64,000 nt of DNA, taken from assembly GCF_040250305.1 (NCBI RefSeq), contig NZ_CP158190.1, positions 962,001-1,026,000 of the forward strand, in the 5' to 3' direction. Shown here piece after piece: positions 15,869-24,557 of the stretch. How positions within the stretch are numbered: the first letter of the stretch is position 1; every line of letters begins with the position of its first letter. Under the pieces are notes generated by a model. It was not told the origin of the DNA. It saw only the letters and a program-made list of their open reading frames with translations, and did no database searches. The DNA is from Peribacillus frigoritolerans (GTDB lineage Bacteria > Bacillota > Bacilli > Bacillales > DSM-1321). Both the position numbers and the translations under genes were made by a program.

Positions 15869-16207
15869 CTATCTTCTTCTTTTTTTCTTTCCACATCCAG
15901 TGGAAGTACTTGAAGTAGTTGTGGTGCCAGTAGTTGTGGTGCCAGTAGTTGTGGTGCAAGTAGTTGTGGTGCCAGTAGTTGTGGTGCCAGTGGTTGTGGT
16001 GCCAGTAGATGTGCAGCCAGTGGACTTGCTACCAGTGGATTTGCTACCAGTGGATTTGCTTCCAGTGGATTTGCTACCAGTGGACTTGCAGCCCTTGGAC
16101 TTGCTTCCATTGGACTTGCTTCCATTGGACTTGCTTCCATTGGATGAGCTACAGCTGCTGCCAGATGAACCGCCTTTTCCTTTTTTTCCTTTTTTTCCTT
16201 TCGGCAT
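15869..16207 (-). CDS. CotG-like low-complexity repeat protein (spore coat type)
   Basis: The start is ATG at 16207, preceded by AAAGGAGGGG, giving 112 residues. The product is basic at both ends (MPKGKKGKKGKGG and CGKKKRRR). Between them are pentapeptide repeats that change along the chain: GSKSN units, then GSKST units, then GTTTT units, with a cysteine replacing a repeat residue at intervals. It resembles CotG/ExsB-type coat proteins, whose Ser-Lys repeats are phosphorylated by CotH in B. subtilis. The adjacent CotH-SET gene supports this role. A weak sigma-K-like -10 (CATATCATG, minus strand, 16245-16237) lies upstream. The overlapping plus-strand frames are shadows of the repeats. Confidence 0.75.
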   Translation of the reverse strand: MPKGKKGKKGKGGSSGSSCSSSNGSKSNGSKSNGSKSKGCKSTGSKSTGSKSTGSKSTGSKSTGCTSTGTTTTGTTTTGTTTTCTTTTGTTTTGTTTTSSTSTGCGKKKRRR

Positions 16208-16368
16208 AAAGACCCCTCCTTTAATAAGGTTAATTACATGATATGCAGAATGGTACAAACTTGAACGTTGGTTAACGACAAACGGGCTAATAAAAATGGC
16301 GGAGAGTAAAATAGTAATGTAGAGTTATGGCAGGACAATTCAATTAGGGTGTCCGCCTTTTCTGAAAT

Positions 16369-16409
16369 GAAAAATGCCCCTTACTCCCAAATGGGAATAA
16401 AGGGCATGT
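16369..16409 (-). terminator. Terminator of the yjlC-ndh operon
   Basis: On the minus strand ATGCCCTTTATTCCCA pairs with its near-complement and runs into ATTTTTC, 30 bases after the ndh stop. Confidence 0.85.
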
Positions 16410-16437
16410 ACCGTGAACATGTCACGGCGATCATGAA

Positions 16438-17619
16438 TTAATAAGCCAAGCTGAATAGGGCTTTAATGTGTGATAGATAGCGAACATTACTTGCTTCTTT
16501 CATCAATGTAGCCGGAAGACCTTTAAGTGATGTGTTATTGGCCCCAACTGTTGCCACCGCATCCTTACGGCCAAGGCTCGCAAGTGTACCTGAGTTTACA
16601 GGTGAAAATGCTTCAAGTTTCTTGCCTTCAAAGGCTGCAAATAGGTTGTAACCAACAAGCTCACCCATTTGCCAAGCATTTTGAGCAGTAGGTGCGTATG
16701 GACGGCCGCCTTCTGGAGGGAAAGCAACGGCACTGTCTCCGACAACGAATACGTCTTTATGGGATTTGGATTGCAAATACTCATTAACGGTTGCTTTGCC
16801 GCGGTCCACTTCAAGGCCTGATTCGCCTACGACAGGAAGAGCCGCAACTCCACCTGTCCAAACAAGCGTATTGGCCGTTATCGTTTGTCCATCTTTCAAT
16901 TCGATTTGATTGCCTTTAACACCCGTTACAGGCAGACCTGTCAAGAACTCAACGCCGCGTGCTTCCAAGCTTGTCATCGCACGTTCGATTAAGTGGTCAG
17001 GCAGGACCGGAAGGATTTTTGGACCAGCTTCCACAAGCTTGATTTTCAAGTCCTTGAAGTCCACTCCGAACTTTTTAGCGATTTTAGGGAAGTGATCCAC
17101 GATTTCACCGATTAGCTCGACGCCCGTCAATCCGCCGCCGCCGATCACGATGGTTGCGTCCGCTTCATTATTTGTTTGTGCATATTCGCGAATGCGATCT
17201 TCGATATGTTTGTAGATCTTGTTTGCATCATTTACGGATTTCAAGACCATGCTGTTTTCCTCAAGTCCCGGAATGCCGAAGAATCCTGTTTGGCTTCCCA
17301 AAGCAACGACCAGGGCATCATAAGATAAAGTGGAACCATTGGCAAGTTTCACTTCTTTGTTATCGACTGAGAAAGACTCCACTTTGGAAATGACAAGGTC
17401 GATATCTTTTCCTTTGAAAAGCTTTTCCAACGGAATGGAAACGGCTTGTTCGGAAATGGATCCGCCTGCAAGACGGTGCAATTCGGTGATGATTTGGTGC
17501 GTTGGAAATTGGTTCACCACTGTAACCTGCACTTCATCTCTTTTGTAATATTCACGTACGGATAAGGCAGATAGCAATCCAGCGTAACCCGCACCTAAGA
17601 TGACGATTTGTTTTGACAT
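16438..17619 (-). CDS. ndh: Type II NADH dehydrogenase
   Basis: This 393-residue membrane-associated flavoenzyme transfers electrons from NADH to menaquinone without proton pumping. The FAD-binding Rossmann motif GAGYAGLLSALSV is at the N-terminus, and the NADH-binding motif IGGGGLTGVELIGE is near residue 165. VFVVGDSA near residue 290 is the second FAD contact. PTAQNAWQMGE is the quinone-side stretch, and the C-terminal NVRYLSHIKALFSLAY matches B. subtilis YjlD (Ndh) closely from memory. It follows yjlC on the same strand with 39 bp between, reproducing the B. subtilis yjlC-yjlD operon. The Rex box upstream of yjlC indicates control by the NADH/NAD ratio. Confidence 0.95.
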   Translation of the reverse strand: MSKQIVILGAGYAGLLSALSVREYYKRDEVQVTVVNQFPTHQIITELHRLAGGSISEQAVSIPLEKLFKGKDIDLVISKVESFSVDNKEVKLANGSTLSYDALVVALGSQTGFFGIPGLEENSMVLKSVNDANKIYKHIEDRIREYAQTNNEADATIVIGGGGLTGVELIGEIVDHFPKIAKKFGVDFKDLKIKLVEAGPKILPVLPDHLIERAMTSLEARGVEFLTGLPVTGVKGNQIELKDGQTITANTLVWTGGVAALPVVGESGLEVDRGKATVNEYLQSKSHKDVFVVGDSAVAFPPEGGRPYAPTAQNAWQMGELVGYNLFAAFEGKKLEAFSPVNSGTLASLGRKDAVATVGANNTSLKGLPATLMKEASNVRYLSHIKALFSLAY

Positions 17620-17658
17620 AGTTAATCCCCCGTCCTTACTGATTGAAAGTTTATCAAA

Positions 17659-18090
17659 TTATTTTTGGTTTTTACGTTCTGAAGAGACTTCAAGAAAAGC
17701 TTGGGCGAAACGGAAAAGCTTTTGTGCTTGCGGATCTTTCATCATTCTTAACAGACCAAAAAGACCGATCACATCAGTATTCGCTTCTGCACGATCCTTA
17801 GCTTCAATGGCATTAGCCGCAAGCCCTTTCACTGAGCCCACTACAGGTGTAGCGATCTCCGAAATGGCGCTGACCGTATCATTTTTCAAAACATCATCAG
17901 TCGCAACCGATTGAGCGAAATCATAAGACTTTGTTAAAATATTCACTAACTCAGTCAGTTTTGGTAACTGCTCAACTAAAGTGTTCAATGATTCCTGAAC
18001 CTCAGGCTTTAATAATTGGTCCAGTACATCTAATTGTTTTTGGCGGGCATTAAGTTGTTCAGTTTGTGATTGGGTAATCGTTTCTGACAT
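17659..18090 (-). CDS. yjlC: DUF1641 protein YjlC
   Basis: The start is ATG at 18090 (MSETITQSQTEQLNARQK), with AAAGGAG upstream; the frame extends further upstream without good signals. The 143-residue product is mostly helical, with the DUF1641 pattern ...GLFGLLRMMKDPQAQKLFRFAQAFLEVSS. DUF1641 proteins are encoded beside NADH dehydrogenases and formate dehydrogenases and are thought to be accessory, with unproven function. Here it precedes ndh as in B. subtilis, probably co-transcribed from a Rex-controlled promoter. Confidence 0.9.
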   Translation of the reverse strand: MSETITQSQTEQLNARQKQLDVLDQLLKPEVQESLNTLVEQLPKLTELVNILTKSYDFAQSVATDDVLKNDTVSAISEIATPVVGSVKGLAANAIEAKDRAEANTDVIGLFGLLRMMKDPQAQKLFRFAQAFLEVSSERKNQK

Positions 18091-18139
18091 ATCCAATTCT
18101 CCTTTGCAATAAGCATTTTGTTGATGTAAATAGAAAAAC

Positions 18140-18157
18140 TTGTAAAATATTACACAA
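18140..18157. promoter_or_regulatory. Rex-box-like operator upstream of yjlC
   Basis: The 18-bp near-palindrome TTGTAAAATATTACACAA closely matches the Rex consensus TTGTGA-N6-TCACAA. A second partial element, TGTGTGACAA, follows at once. B. subtilis Rex represses yjlCD at low NADH/NAD, and the box sits 50 bp upstream of the yjlC start. Confidence 0.75.
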
Positions 18158-18411
18158 TGTGTGACAAGAAAAAATACTAACAAAAATGTAATAAATGCTA
18201 TCCTATAGTATATCCCTTTAGTGGCTTGAAAACAGCTGATTTTTTAAAAAAGATTCATAAAATAATCTTTTCCTGCTTATTTTAAGTACAGATTCTAATG
18301 GGATATCCCAGCATTTACCTAAAATGAACTTTAAGAGGGTGTCTAACATCGAAGTCTGTCATACATATTTCCATCTTGATTTGCCATCCTAAATGATGGA
18401 GGTGAAAAAAT

Positions 18412-18582
18412 GTGACTGATTCAGAATCTAAACTTACAGAAGAGAATAATGATAAGAAGCTTCATAAACTGGTTGGCAGTATGGAATATACAAAAGCACA
18501 ACTATCGGAAGGTATGAATGGAATTTCTGAAGTTTACCTCAAAAACAGTGAGGAAGGCACATCGGAAACACCTGATAAATAA
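18412..18582 (+). CDS. Small hydrophilic protein, unknown function
   Basis: A GTG codon seven bases after GGAGGTG opens a 56-residue frame beginning VTDSESKLTEENNDKKLHKL and ending GTSETPDK. It is charged, without membrane segments, and has Ser/Glu/Lys-rich ends. A hairpin terminator follows nine bases after the stop. The excellent ribosome site and the terminator argue that it is real, although no family is recognised. An ATG at 18411 in another frame stops at once. Confidence 0.55.
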   Translation: MTDSESKLTEENNDKKLHKLVGSMEYTKAQLSEGMNGISEVYLKNSEEGTSETPDK

Positions 18583-18590
18583 TATATTGT

Positions 18591-18627
18591 GTAAGCATAG
18601 CGAAAAAGTTATGCTTACTTATTTTTG
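18591..18627 (+). terminator. Terminator after the small GTG-started gene
   Basis: GTAAGCATA pairs with TATGCTTAC across CGCAAAAAGT-like loop bases and runs into TTATTTTTG. Confidence 0.8.
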
Positions 18628-18685
18628 TAATAAATCCCACTCTTATTTCTTAAACTACAGTTGTTTAAATATTCTAAAAATACAC

Positions 18686-18713
18686 TTGACTTTATCATGA
18701 ATTGACGTAAGAT
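18686..18713 (+). promoter_or_regulatory. Candidate sigma-A promoter upstream of the hyuA leader
   Basis: TTGACT (18686-18691) and TAAGAT (18708-18713) are separated by 16 bases. Transcription from here would give a leader of about 190 nt that ends at a strong hairpin before hyuA. Confidence 0.5.
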
Positions 18714-18719
18714 AAAGTA

Positions 18720-18905
18720 TATAGCCATAGTGTAAACAAGTAGAAATTCTACTCTGCCATCGCCTAAAATGGACTCGGTGACTTAAAAGATGAATCTATA
18801 AATAACTGTCGAATCTAATAGACTTCGCCGCCCAGCGAAGCTAAACCTAGATCAAAAACCAGTTATATCAATTATTTCTTATTGATATGACTGGTTTTTT
18901 TTTTT
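18720..18905 (+). ncRNA. Structured leader or small RNA with terminator, upstream of hyuA
   Basis: The segment contains local hairpin potential (ACTTCGCCGCCCAGCGAAG at about 18820) and ends with AACCAGTTATATCAAT/ATTGATATGACTGGTT followed by ten T residues (18854-18905). The terminator lies 135 bases before the hyuA start, so the RNA is either an attenuating leader or an independent small RNA. I could not match it to a known riboswitch class. Confidence 0.45.
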
Positions 18906-19039
18906 CATCATTCATCTTGTTCCGTTTTTGGCCTAAGAAAATCCAGCGGATGGCTGATACTCTTTCACACATTTCTATTAATCGGTGCAATGGGCGCAAG
19001 GCAAAGTATTTTAAATCTTGTAGCAGGGGTGGGAGTTAT

Positions 19040-21079
19040 ATGATAGGTACGAAGCAAACTAGGCTGGCAATTGATGTAGGCGGAACTTTTACGGATGTGT
19101 TCGTTTTTGATGAAAGTACGAAGGAAATTTCAATTACGAAAACGTCGTCGACTCCTTTGAATCCAGAGATCGGTATTTTGGATGGAATTGCGAAAGCGGA
19201 AATAGATTGTGAAAATATTAAAGTTTTTTCCCATGGTACAACAGTGGGCACCAATGCCTTGATTGAAAGGAAATTGCCAAAGACAGCATTGATTACATCC
19301 GCTGGCTTTCGGGATGTATCGGAAATCCGCCGAGGAACCAAGCTTGAGTTATGGGATACATATGATGATGTAGCCAAACCGTATATCCAAAGAAGAGACC
19401 GTTTTGAAGTGGAAGAACGCATCGACTTTGCAGGGAATGTCTTGACGGAAATCAATGAAGAGGAAGTACGGTCACTGGCAAGGAAATTAAAAAGACGCGG
19501 TACCGAATCCATTGCGGTTTGCTTCATGAACGCATATGTAAATGGAAGCAATGAGGCGAAAGTGAAACGAATCATCCAGGAGGAACTCCCGGATGTTTAT
19601 ATATGCATTTCAAGTGAAGTCCTTCCTGAGATTTTTGAGCATGAGCGCATGAGTACGACGATCGTCAATGCGGTTTTAGGACCTACTGTCAGCAACTATA
19701 TTAAAACCCTTGAAGGTGAAATGACTAAACGGGGATATGAAGATGACATATTAGTGCTTCACTCCGGCGGAGGGGTAATGACATCCCAAACCGTTCCCCG
19801 TTATGCAGCAAGACTTGCAAGCTCCGGCATCGCTGCAGGTGCGATTGCCAGTAAACATATCGCCCAGCTTTGCGGCTTTAATAATGCCATTGGGCTGGAT
19901 ATGGGGGGAACAAGCACCGATATTTCCTTGATGCATGAAGGTGATTTACGAATTACGAAAGATTGGTATATCGAGTATGGATATCCGATAGGGTTCCCAA
20001 GCATTGAAATCTTGACGATAGGAGCAGGAGGCGGAAGTTTAGCTTGGGTGGATGAAGGCGGTTCTTTACGCAATGGCCCTCAAAGTGCAGGGGCGGTTCC
20101 TGGACCTGCTTGCTATAGCAGGGGCGGAGTGGAACCGACCAATTCCGATGCCAATATTGTCTTGGGACGACTTGGCACCAAACTATTGGATGGACAAATG
20201 GAACTGGATAAACAAAAAGCGATTGAAGTCGTGGATAAGATCGCCAAGAAATTTGATTATACGATTGAAGAAGCGGCGAACGCCATCACACGGGTGGCCA
20301 ATGCCAATATGTGTGATGCCCTAAGGCTGATTTCAGTCAGACGGGGATACGACCCGCGCGACTTTGCACTTGTGGCTTTCGGAGGGGCTGGGCCCTTGCA
20401 TGGAGCGTACTTGGCCAAGGAAATGGAAATCCCGACCGTCATCATCCCGCCGCATCCGGGTGTAGCCGCCGCAATGGGATGCCTGTTGGTCGATGTTCGT
20501 CATGATATCTCCAAAACCTATGTCAAGAACGTCAAGGATGTATCGTTAAAGGATTTAGAGAAGGAATTCATCGGAATGGAAAAAGAGGCCGCGGAGTTAT
20601 TGCAAGAAGAAGGGGTCGCTAAAGAAGCTTCCACATTGATGAGATATATTGACATGAGGTATATGGGACAGTGGCGTTCATTGGCGATAGAAGTCGATTG
20701 CCCGATTTCTTCTTTGGAAGAGACCCTTGACCGTTTCCATCAAGAGCATGAACGCGAATTTTCTTTCTCCGATAAAGAACAGACCGTGGAAATTTACGGA
20801 CTGCTCGTTACGGCTATCGGAACTGTGCCAAAACCTGAATTCCCGACTTATGAACCTGGAGGCACACTTGCAGATGCCTTGAAGGAAACGCGTGATGTCT
20901 ATTTTGAAGAAGAGGGATATGTAAATACGAACGTCTATAACCGGGAACTCATTCCGGCCTTTTCAGAAATCACGGGCCCTGCCATAGTGGATCAGCTTGA
21001 TACAACGACTGTCATACCACCAAATTTCACGGCAAAAGTTGATAAATACAGAAACTTGATTCTTTCCCAAAATAAATAA
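19040..21079 (+). CDS. hyuA: Hydantoinase/oxoprolinase subunit A
   Basis: This 679-residue ATP-dependent amidohydrolase subunit has an ASKHA-type fold. The N-terminal Hydant_A_N domain carries RLAIDVGGTFTDVFVFD (phosphate-binding loop) and FSHGTTVGTNALIERK. The central hydantoinase A domain carries GLDMGGTSTDISL and a glycine-rich FGGAGPLHG. The frame reaches back to 18887, but the ATG at 19040 follows GGTGGGAG and begins at the expected domain start. Family members hydrolyse N-methylhydantoin, 5-oxoproline, acetophenone (by carboxylation) or related rings. The exact substrate is open. The B subunit follows after 16 bp. Confidence 0.9.
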   Translation: MIGTKQTRLAIDVGGTFTDVFVFDESTKEISITKTSSTPLNPEIGILDGIAKAEIDCENIKVFSHGTTVGTNALIERKLPKTALITSAGFRDVSEIRRGTKLELWDTYDDVAKPYIQRRDRFEVEERIDFAGNVLTEINEEEVRSLARKLKRRGTESIAVCFMNAYVNGSNEAKVKRIIQEELPDVYICISSEVLPEIFEHERMSTTIVNAVLGPTVSNYIKTLEGEMTKRGYEDDILVLHSGGGVMTSQTVPRYAARLASSGIAAGAIASKHIAQLCGFNNAIGLDMGGTSTDISLMHEGDLRITKDWYIEYGYPIGFPSIEILTIGAGGGSLAWVDEGGSLRNGPQSAGAVPGPACYSRGGVEPTNSDANIVLGRLGTKLLDGQMELDKQKAIEVVDKIAKKFDYTIEEAANAITRVANANMCDALRLISVRRGYDPRDFALVAFGGAGPLHGAYLAKEMEIPTVIIPPHPGVAAAMGCLLVDVRHDISKTYVKNVKDVSLKDLEKEFIGMEKEAAELLQEEGVAKEASTLMRYIDMRYMGQWRSLAIEVDCPISSLEETLDRFHQEHEREFSFSDKEQTVEIYGLLVTAIGTVPKPEFPTYEPGGTLADALKETRDVYFEEEGYVNTNVYNRELIPAFSEITGPAIVDQLDTTTVIPPNFTAKVDKYRNLILSQNK

Positions 21080-21095
21080 AAAGAGGTGGATTTCA

Positions 21096-23078
21096 TTGTC
21101 GAATAAACAGTTAGTTGGCCAATCTGGAGTTGGAACAGGCTTAGATCCGGTGACATTTGAAGTGATAAAAAATGGCTTCGTTAACCTTGTAGATCAGATG
21201 GCGGAACAAATCCTTCGGACATGCTATTCCTTCGTCATTTATAATCGGGATTTCAGCTGTGCTCTTTGTGATGCAGAAGGAAATACAGTCATGCAAGGGA
21301 CGCAGGATATTTCGGTCCATGTAGGTACATTGCATCTAACGGCAAAGGCGGTAATAGAGGACTTCAAGGGTGATATCCATCCTGGGGACGTATTCTTGGT
21401 CAATGACCCGTATCGAGGCGGCACTCATTTCAATGACACACGGGTCCTCTTGCCTGTCTTCCATGAGAACAAGCTCATTGCGTTCATGCAGACGAATGGA
21501 CACTGGGCCGACATGGGGGGATCGACACCTGGCTCCTTTGATATCAATGCCAAGGAACATTTCGGCGAGGGGGTAAGGATTCCGCCGCTTAGGATTTATA
21601 GTAAAGGAACATTTTTAAAAGATGTGGTCAATGTACTCGCTTTGAACATGCGCGTCCCTGAAGAACGTGTCGGCGATTTGCGTGCTCAAGTGGAAGCGGC
21701 CAAAGTAGGGGAGCGCCAGTTGTTTGCCATCATCGAGAAGTATGGAATCGATACGACTTTGTCCGCCTTTTCGGAAGTGCAGAATTATGTGGAGCGCCTG
21801 GCCAGGGCCAAGGTTGCTGCTTTACCGAATGGAACCTGGGAGACCGTTGATTATATTGATATGGACCCGGAAGCCGGAGACGGTCTGATTCCAATCCGAG
21901 TTAAGATGACCATCACGGATGACGAGATCCTTTATGATCTTTCTGGATCGCATTCTTATATCGGCTGCTTTTTGAATGCCGGTTTCGGAGCATCTTTATC
22001 AGCGGCATACTCAGGAACCAAGACATTCTTTCCTGAAATACCCCTGAACTCAGGCTTTTACAGAGTGGTGAAAATCGAACTGCCGGAAAACTCCGTAGTC
22101 AATGCCCCGGCACCGATTGCCGTAACCGGTTTTTGTTCAGGGGCCTATGAAAAAATCATGAGTGCGTGCTTCGAACTCTGGTCCAACATCATGCCGGAAA
22201 GAGCGATCGCATGCTCATTTAACCTGGAGTATTTACTTATCGGCGGTTGGGATCAACGCCAGGAGCAGGATAAATACTTCATGTGGTACGACTGGATGGC
22301 AGGCGGTCATGGAGGCCGCTATGATCGGGACGGTGTGAACGCCACTTCGCCGACATTCGGTTTGGGACTCAGCGTACAGCCATGCGAAGGACAAGAGAGA
22401 TTGTCGCCAGTCGTGACGATGAAGCATGAAATCATTACCGACTCTGCCGGACCGGGTAAATACCGCGGCGGTTGCGGTGTAGAAAAGGGCGGTACACTCA
22501 CCAATGTCAAAAACACGGTCATGTCCTATTGCTGTGACCGTTCCCGTTCAATAACATGGGGGATTTTTGGAGGGCTTCCTTCTTCCCCTCATGGAGCATG
22601 GCTGAATCCGGGCAAGGAAGACGAACGATATTTAGGTGCGATTTTCTCAAATGTAAAAGTACAGCAAGGGGATTCCTTTGTGCGTCCATCCGCTGGGGGC
22701 GGGGGACTGGGAGATCCGCTTGAAAGAAGTCCCGAAGATGTTTTGGAAGATGTTATCGATGAGTATGTTTCAATTGAGCGAGCTAAAAAAGATTATGGAG
22801 TCGTGATCAAGGAAATCGATAAAGATCTCGATTTATTCGAAATAGATCTTGAAGCAACGAAACAAGCTAGGGCTTATATCAGAAACAACCGCAAACAATG
22901 GCTTGAGGAAAACATACAAAGCGTGGAAGATAAATTCGCCAAGGGCGAGCTGGATAGTCTCGATGTCATTCGCCAGTATGGTGTCATCATCGATTATGCA
23001 ACGAATAAAGTCCTGCCAGAATCAACAAAACAGTTCCGTGAATCCATGAAAACCCGTTCATTGGCTTATTGGAAGTAA
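21096..23078 (+). CDS. hyuB: Hydantoinase/oxoprolinase subunit B
   Basis: This 660-residue partner of HyuA begins at TTG (21096), eight bases after AAGAGGTGG. No better ATG exists near the expected domain start, since TGLDPVTFEVIKNGF opens the Hydantoinase_B fold. Conserved features are LVNDPYRGGTHFNDTRVL, GHWADMGGSTPGSFD and GPGKYRGGCG. Together the two subunits form the ATP-dependent ring-opening enzyme. A strong terminator lies 25 bp after the stop, so hyuAB is a closed operon. No transporter or regulator is adjacent, unlike many hyu clusters. Confidence 0.9.
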   Translation: MSNKQLVGQSGVGTGLDPVTFEVIKNGFVNLVDQMAEQILRTCYSFVIYNRDFSCALCDAEGNTVMQGTQDISVHVGTLHLTAKAVIEDFKGDIHPGDVFLVNDPYRGGTHFNDTRVLLPVFHENKLIAFMQTNGHWADMGGSTPGSFDINAKEHFGEGVRIPPLRIYSKGTFLKDVVNVLALNMRVPEERVGDLRAQVEAAKVGERQLFAIIEKYGIDTTLSAFSEVQNYVERLARAKVAALPNGTWETVDYIDMDPEAGDGLIPIRVKMTITDDEILYDLSGSHSYIGCFLNAGFGASLSAAYSGTKTFFPEIPLNSGFYRVVKIELPENSVVNAPAPIAVTGFCSGAYEKIMSACFELWSNIMPERAIACSFNLEYLLIGGWDQRQEQDKYFMWYDWMAGGHGGRYDRDGVNATSPTFGLGLSVQPCEGQERLSPVVTMKHEIITDSAGPGKYRGGCGVEKGGTLTNVKNTVMSYCCDRSRSITWGIFGGLPSSPHGAWLNPGKEDERYLGAIFSNVKVQQGDSFVRPSAGGGGLGDPLERSPEDVLEDVIDEYVSIERAKKDYGVVIKEIDKDLDLFEIDLEATKQARAYIRNNRKQWLEENIQSVEDKFAKGELDSLDVIRQYGVIIDYATNKVLPESTKQFRESMKTRSLAYWK

Positions 23079-23102
23079 CGTGAAAATCATTAGGGAACCT
23101 TA

Positions 23103-23148
23103 GACTGCAGACGAACTCGTCGAAAACGAGTTTGCCTGCAGTTTTTTC
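23103..23148 (+). terminator. Terminator of hyuAB
   Basis: ACTGCAG and ACTCGT pair with ACGAGT and CTGCAGT around CGAA-like loop bases, followed by TTTTTT. Its right arm begins the dispersed repeat described next. Confidence 0.85.
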
Positions 23149-23250
23149 CTTTAAAAAAGGTTCAGTTGATTTCAGAAATCCGCTCCCTTTCCGCCGAATG
23201 CCTGCGGAAAGCGAGTGTCTGGAGCGGAAATCACCATCCAAATTGTATAG
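23130..23250. repeat. Dispersed intergenic repeat, copy 1
   Basis: The stretch from TTTGCCTGCAGTTTTTT through GATTTCAGAAATCCGCTCCC to GCGGAAAGCGAGTGTCTGGA is matched in reverse complement at about 54080-54210. The match is close but has indels. It carries no coding capacity. GCGGAAAGCGAGTG...GGAGCGGAAATCA is a motif I recognise as common between genes in Bacillus-type genomes. Confidence 0.75.
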
Positions 23251-23265
23251 GTTCCGAAGACATTC

Positions 23266-23850
23266 TTAATGGAAACCCATCAATTCCTTTACATGTTTAC
23301 AATTATCTTTTGAAGTGAGCATTTCCAAGAGCGTAAAGGCAACATCGAATGCTGTGGAAGGATTGTAGGATGTAATGATATTGTCCGTGACGACAATCGG
23401 TTCATTCACCACAATCGCACCATAATCTTTTAGCTGGCCCTGTCTCTTACTGGTTGGATGGTTGTACGTAGTGGCCTTTCTTCCGTTCAAAATCCCGCTT
23501 TTTCCTAGTGGGAGAGAACCTACACAAATGGTTGCTATGATTTTGTTCTTATTATGAAAATAATTGATTACATCAAGAAACCTTTGATCATAGGCATCCT
23601 CATAGAAACCGGCTTCTTCAAAACCTCCTGGAATGGCCAAAGCATCGAAGTCATCAAGGTTCACTTCATCGATCGTCAATTCGGGCTTCACGATGAAATT
23701 CCATGTGCATTTCAATTGTTCATGTAGTCCAACGGTAACCAGATCAGTGGTACCATCACCCTCTAATTTATTCCAGCCCAATACATCTGTAAACACACTC
23801 GCTTCAACCGCTTCGAATCCATTGGATAGCAGCAGCAATACTTTTTTCAT
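23266..23850 (-). CDS. DJ-1/PfpI family protein
   Basis: This 194-residue class I glutamine-amidotransferase-like protein has the nucleophile elbow ATICVGSLPLGKSG, with the cysteine near residue 110. An acidic residue in the N-terminal loop (NGFEAVEASVF) would contact that cysteine as in DJ-1 proteins. Related proteins act as glyoxalases, deglycases or chaperones, and which applies is unknown. It is transcribed divergently from the Lrp/AsnC regulator 150 bp away, which is a reasonable candidate regulator. GGGGGTTT lies upstream of the ATG. Confidence 0.85.
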   Translation of the reverse strand: MKKVLLLLSNGFEAVEASVFTDVLGWNKLEGDGTTDLVTVGLHEQLKCTWNFIVKPELTIDEVNLDDFDALAIPGGFEEAGFYEDAYDQRFLDVINYFHNKNKIIATICVGSLPLGKSGILNGRKATTYNHPTSKRQGQLKDYGAIVVNEPIVVTDNIITSYNPSTAFDVAFTLLEMLTSKDNCKHVKELMGFH

Positions 23851-23999
23851 AGCAGAAACCCCCTTATATATATTGTGTTAATTATATAAAAAGCAAATTT
23901 CCTGATACATACGATTAATTACGTAATCATTCCTTTTCTATTTATTTTATAATGTATTTGAAAGGAATCAGTTAATAATAAAAAGTAGGGGTGATTGAA

Positions 24000-24431
24000 T
24001 TGGATCGAACGGATAAAAAAATACTTTCCTTACTGGAGAATAATGGTCGAATGTCCATGAAAGAACTGGCACATGAAGTTTCCTTAACGGCTCCAGCAAC
24101 GAAAGAACGTGTGAATAAATTAGAGGAAAGCGGAGTGATAAAAGGTTATAAAACGGAAATATCCCTTGAAAAACTTGATAGAAGCATAACGGCATTCATA
24201 TTATTCGAAACGGATCGATGCAAAGACTTTTATCAATTCAGCTTGAGCCATCCGGAAGTTTTGGAATGCCACCGGTTAGCCGGTCAATACAGTTATCTTA
24301 TTAAAATAAGTACATTTTCCATGGAAACGCTGGAAGACTTCGTTGATGAAGCCATTAAATATGGGAAATCGTCCACCCATCTGATATTCTCTTCCGCATT
24401 GAAAAATGTTTTTTCAGGAGATGAGATGTAA
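24000..24431 (+). CDS. Lrp/AsnC family transcriptional regulator
   Basis: The product of about 143 residues has an N-terminal helix-turn-helix (LDRTDKKILSLLENNGRMSM...ELAHEVSLTAPATKERVNKL) and a C-terminal RAM domain (about 65-140), as in feast/famine regulators that bind amino acids. AGGGGTGATTGAA places the ribosome site properly for TTG at 24000, whereas a GTG at 23991 overlaps that site and is less likely. Divergence from the DJ-1 gene suggests it controls that gene and itself. Confidence 0.87.
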   Translation: MDRTDKKILSLLENNGRMSMKELAHEVSLTAPATKERVNKLEESGVIKGYKTEISLEKLDRSITAFILFETDRCKDFYQFSLSHPEVLECHRLAGQYSYLIKISTFSMETLEDFVDEAIKYGKSSTHLIFSSALKNVFSGDEM

Positions 24432-24557
24432 CCGGCTTAACCATTTACTTGCCACCTTTTTAATATATGATCAATTAGCAGGAAAAAACTCCACCAATAT
24501 AGAAAGTAAATAGTAACAAAAATCACAGTTGGATATTCAAAAAGGGAGTGGAGAAGA

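Noticed and set aside
15807..16241. Plus-strand 144-residue frame of VVVVP/DLLPV repeats
   Set aside because: It is the antisense shadow of the CotG-like repeats; it has no ribosome site, whereas the minus-strand frame has AAAGGAGGGG and a terminator.
18887..19039. N-terminal extension of HyuA to 18887
   Set aside because: The extension begins inside the terminator T tract and has no ribosome site; the family domain begins at 19040.
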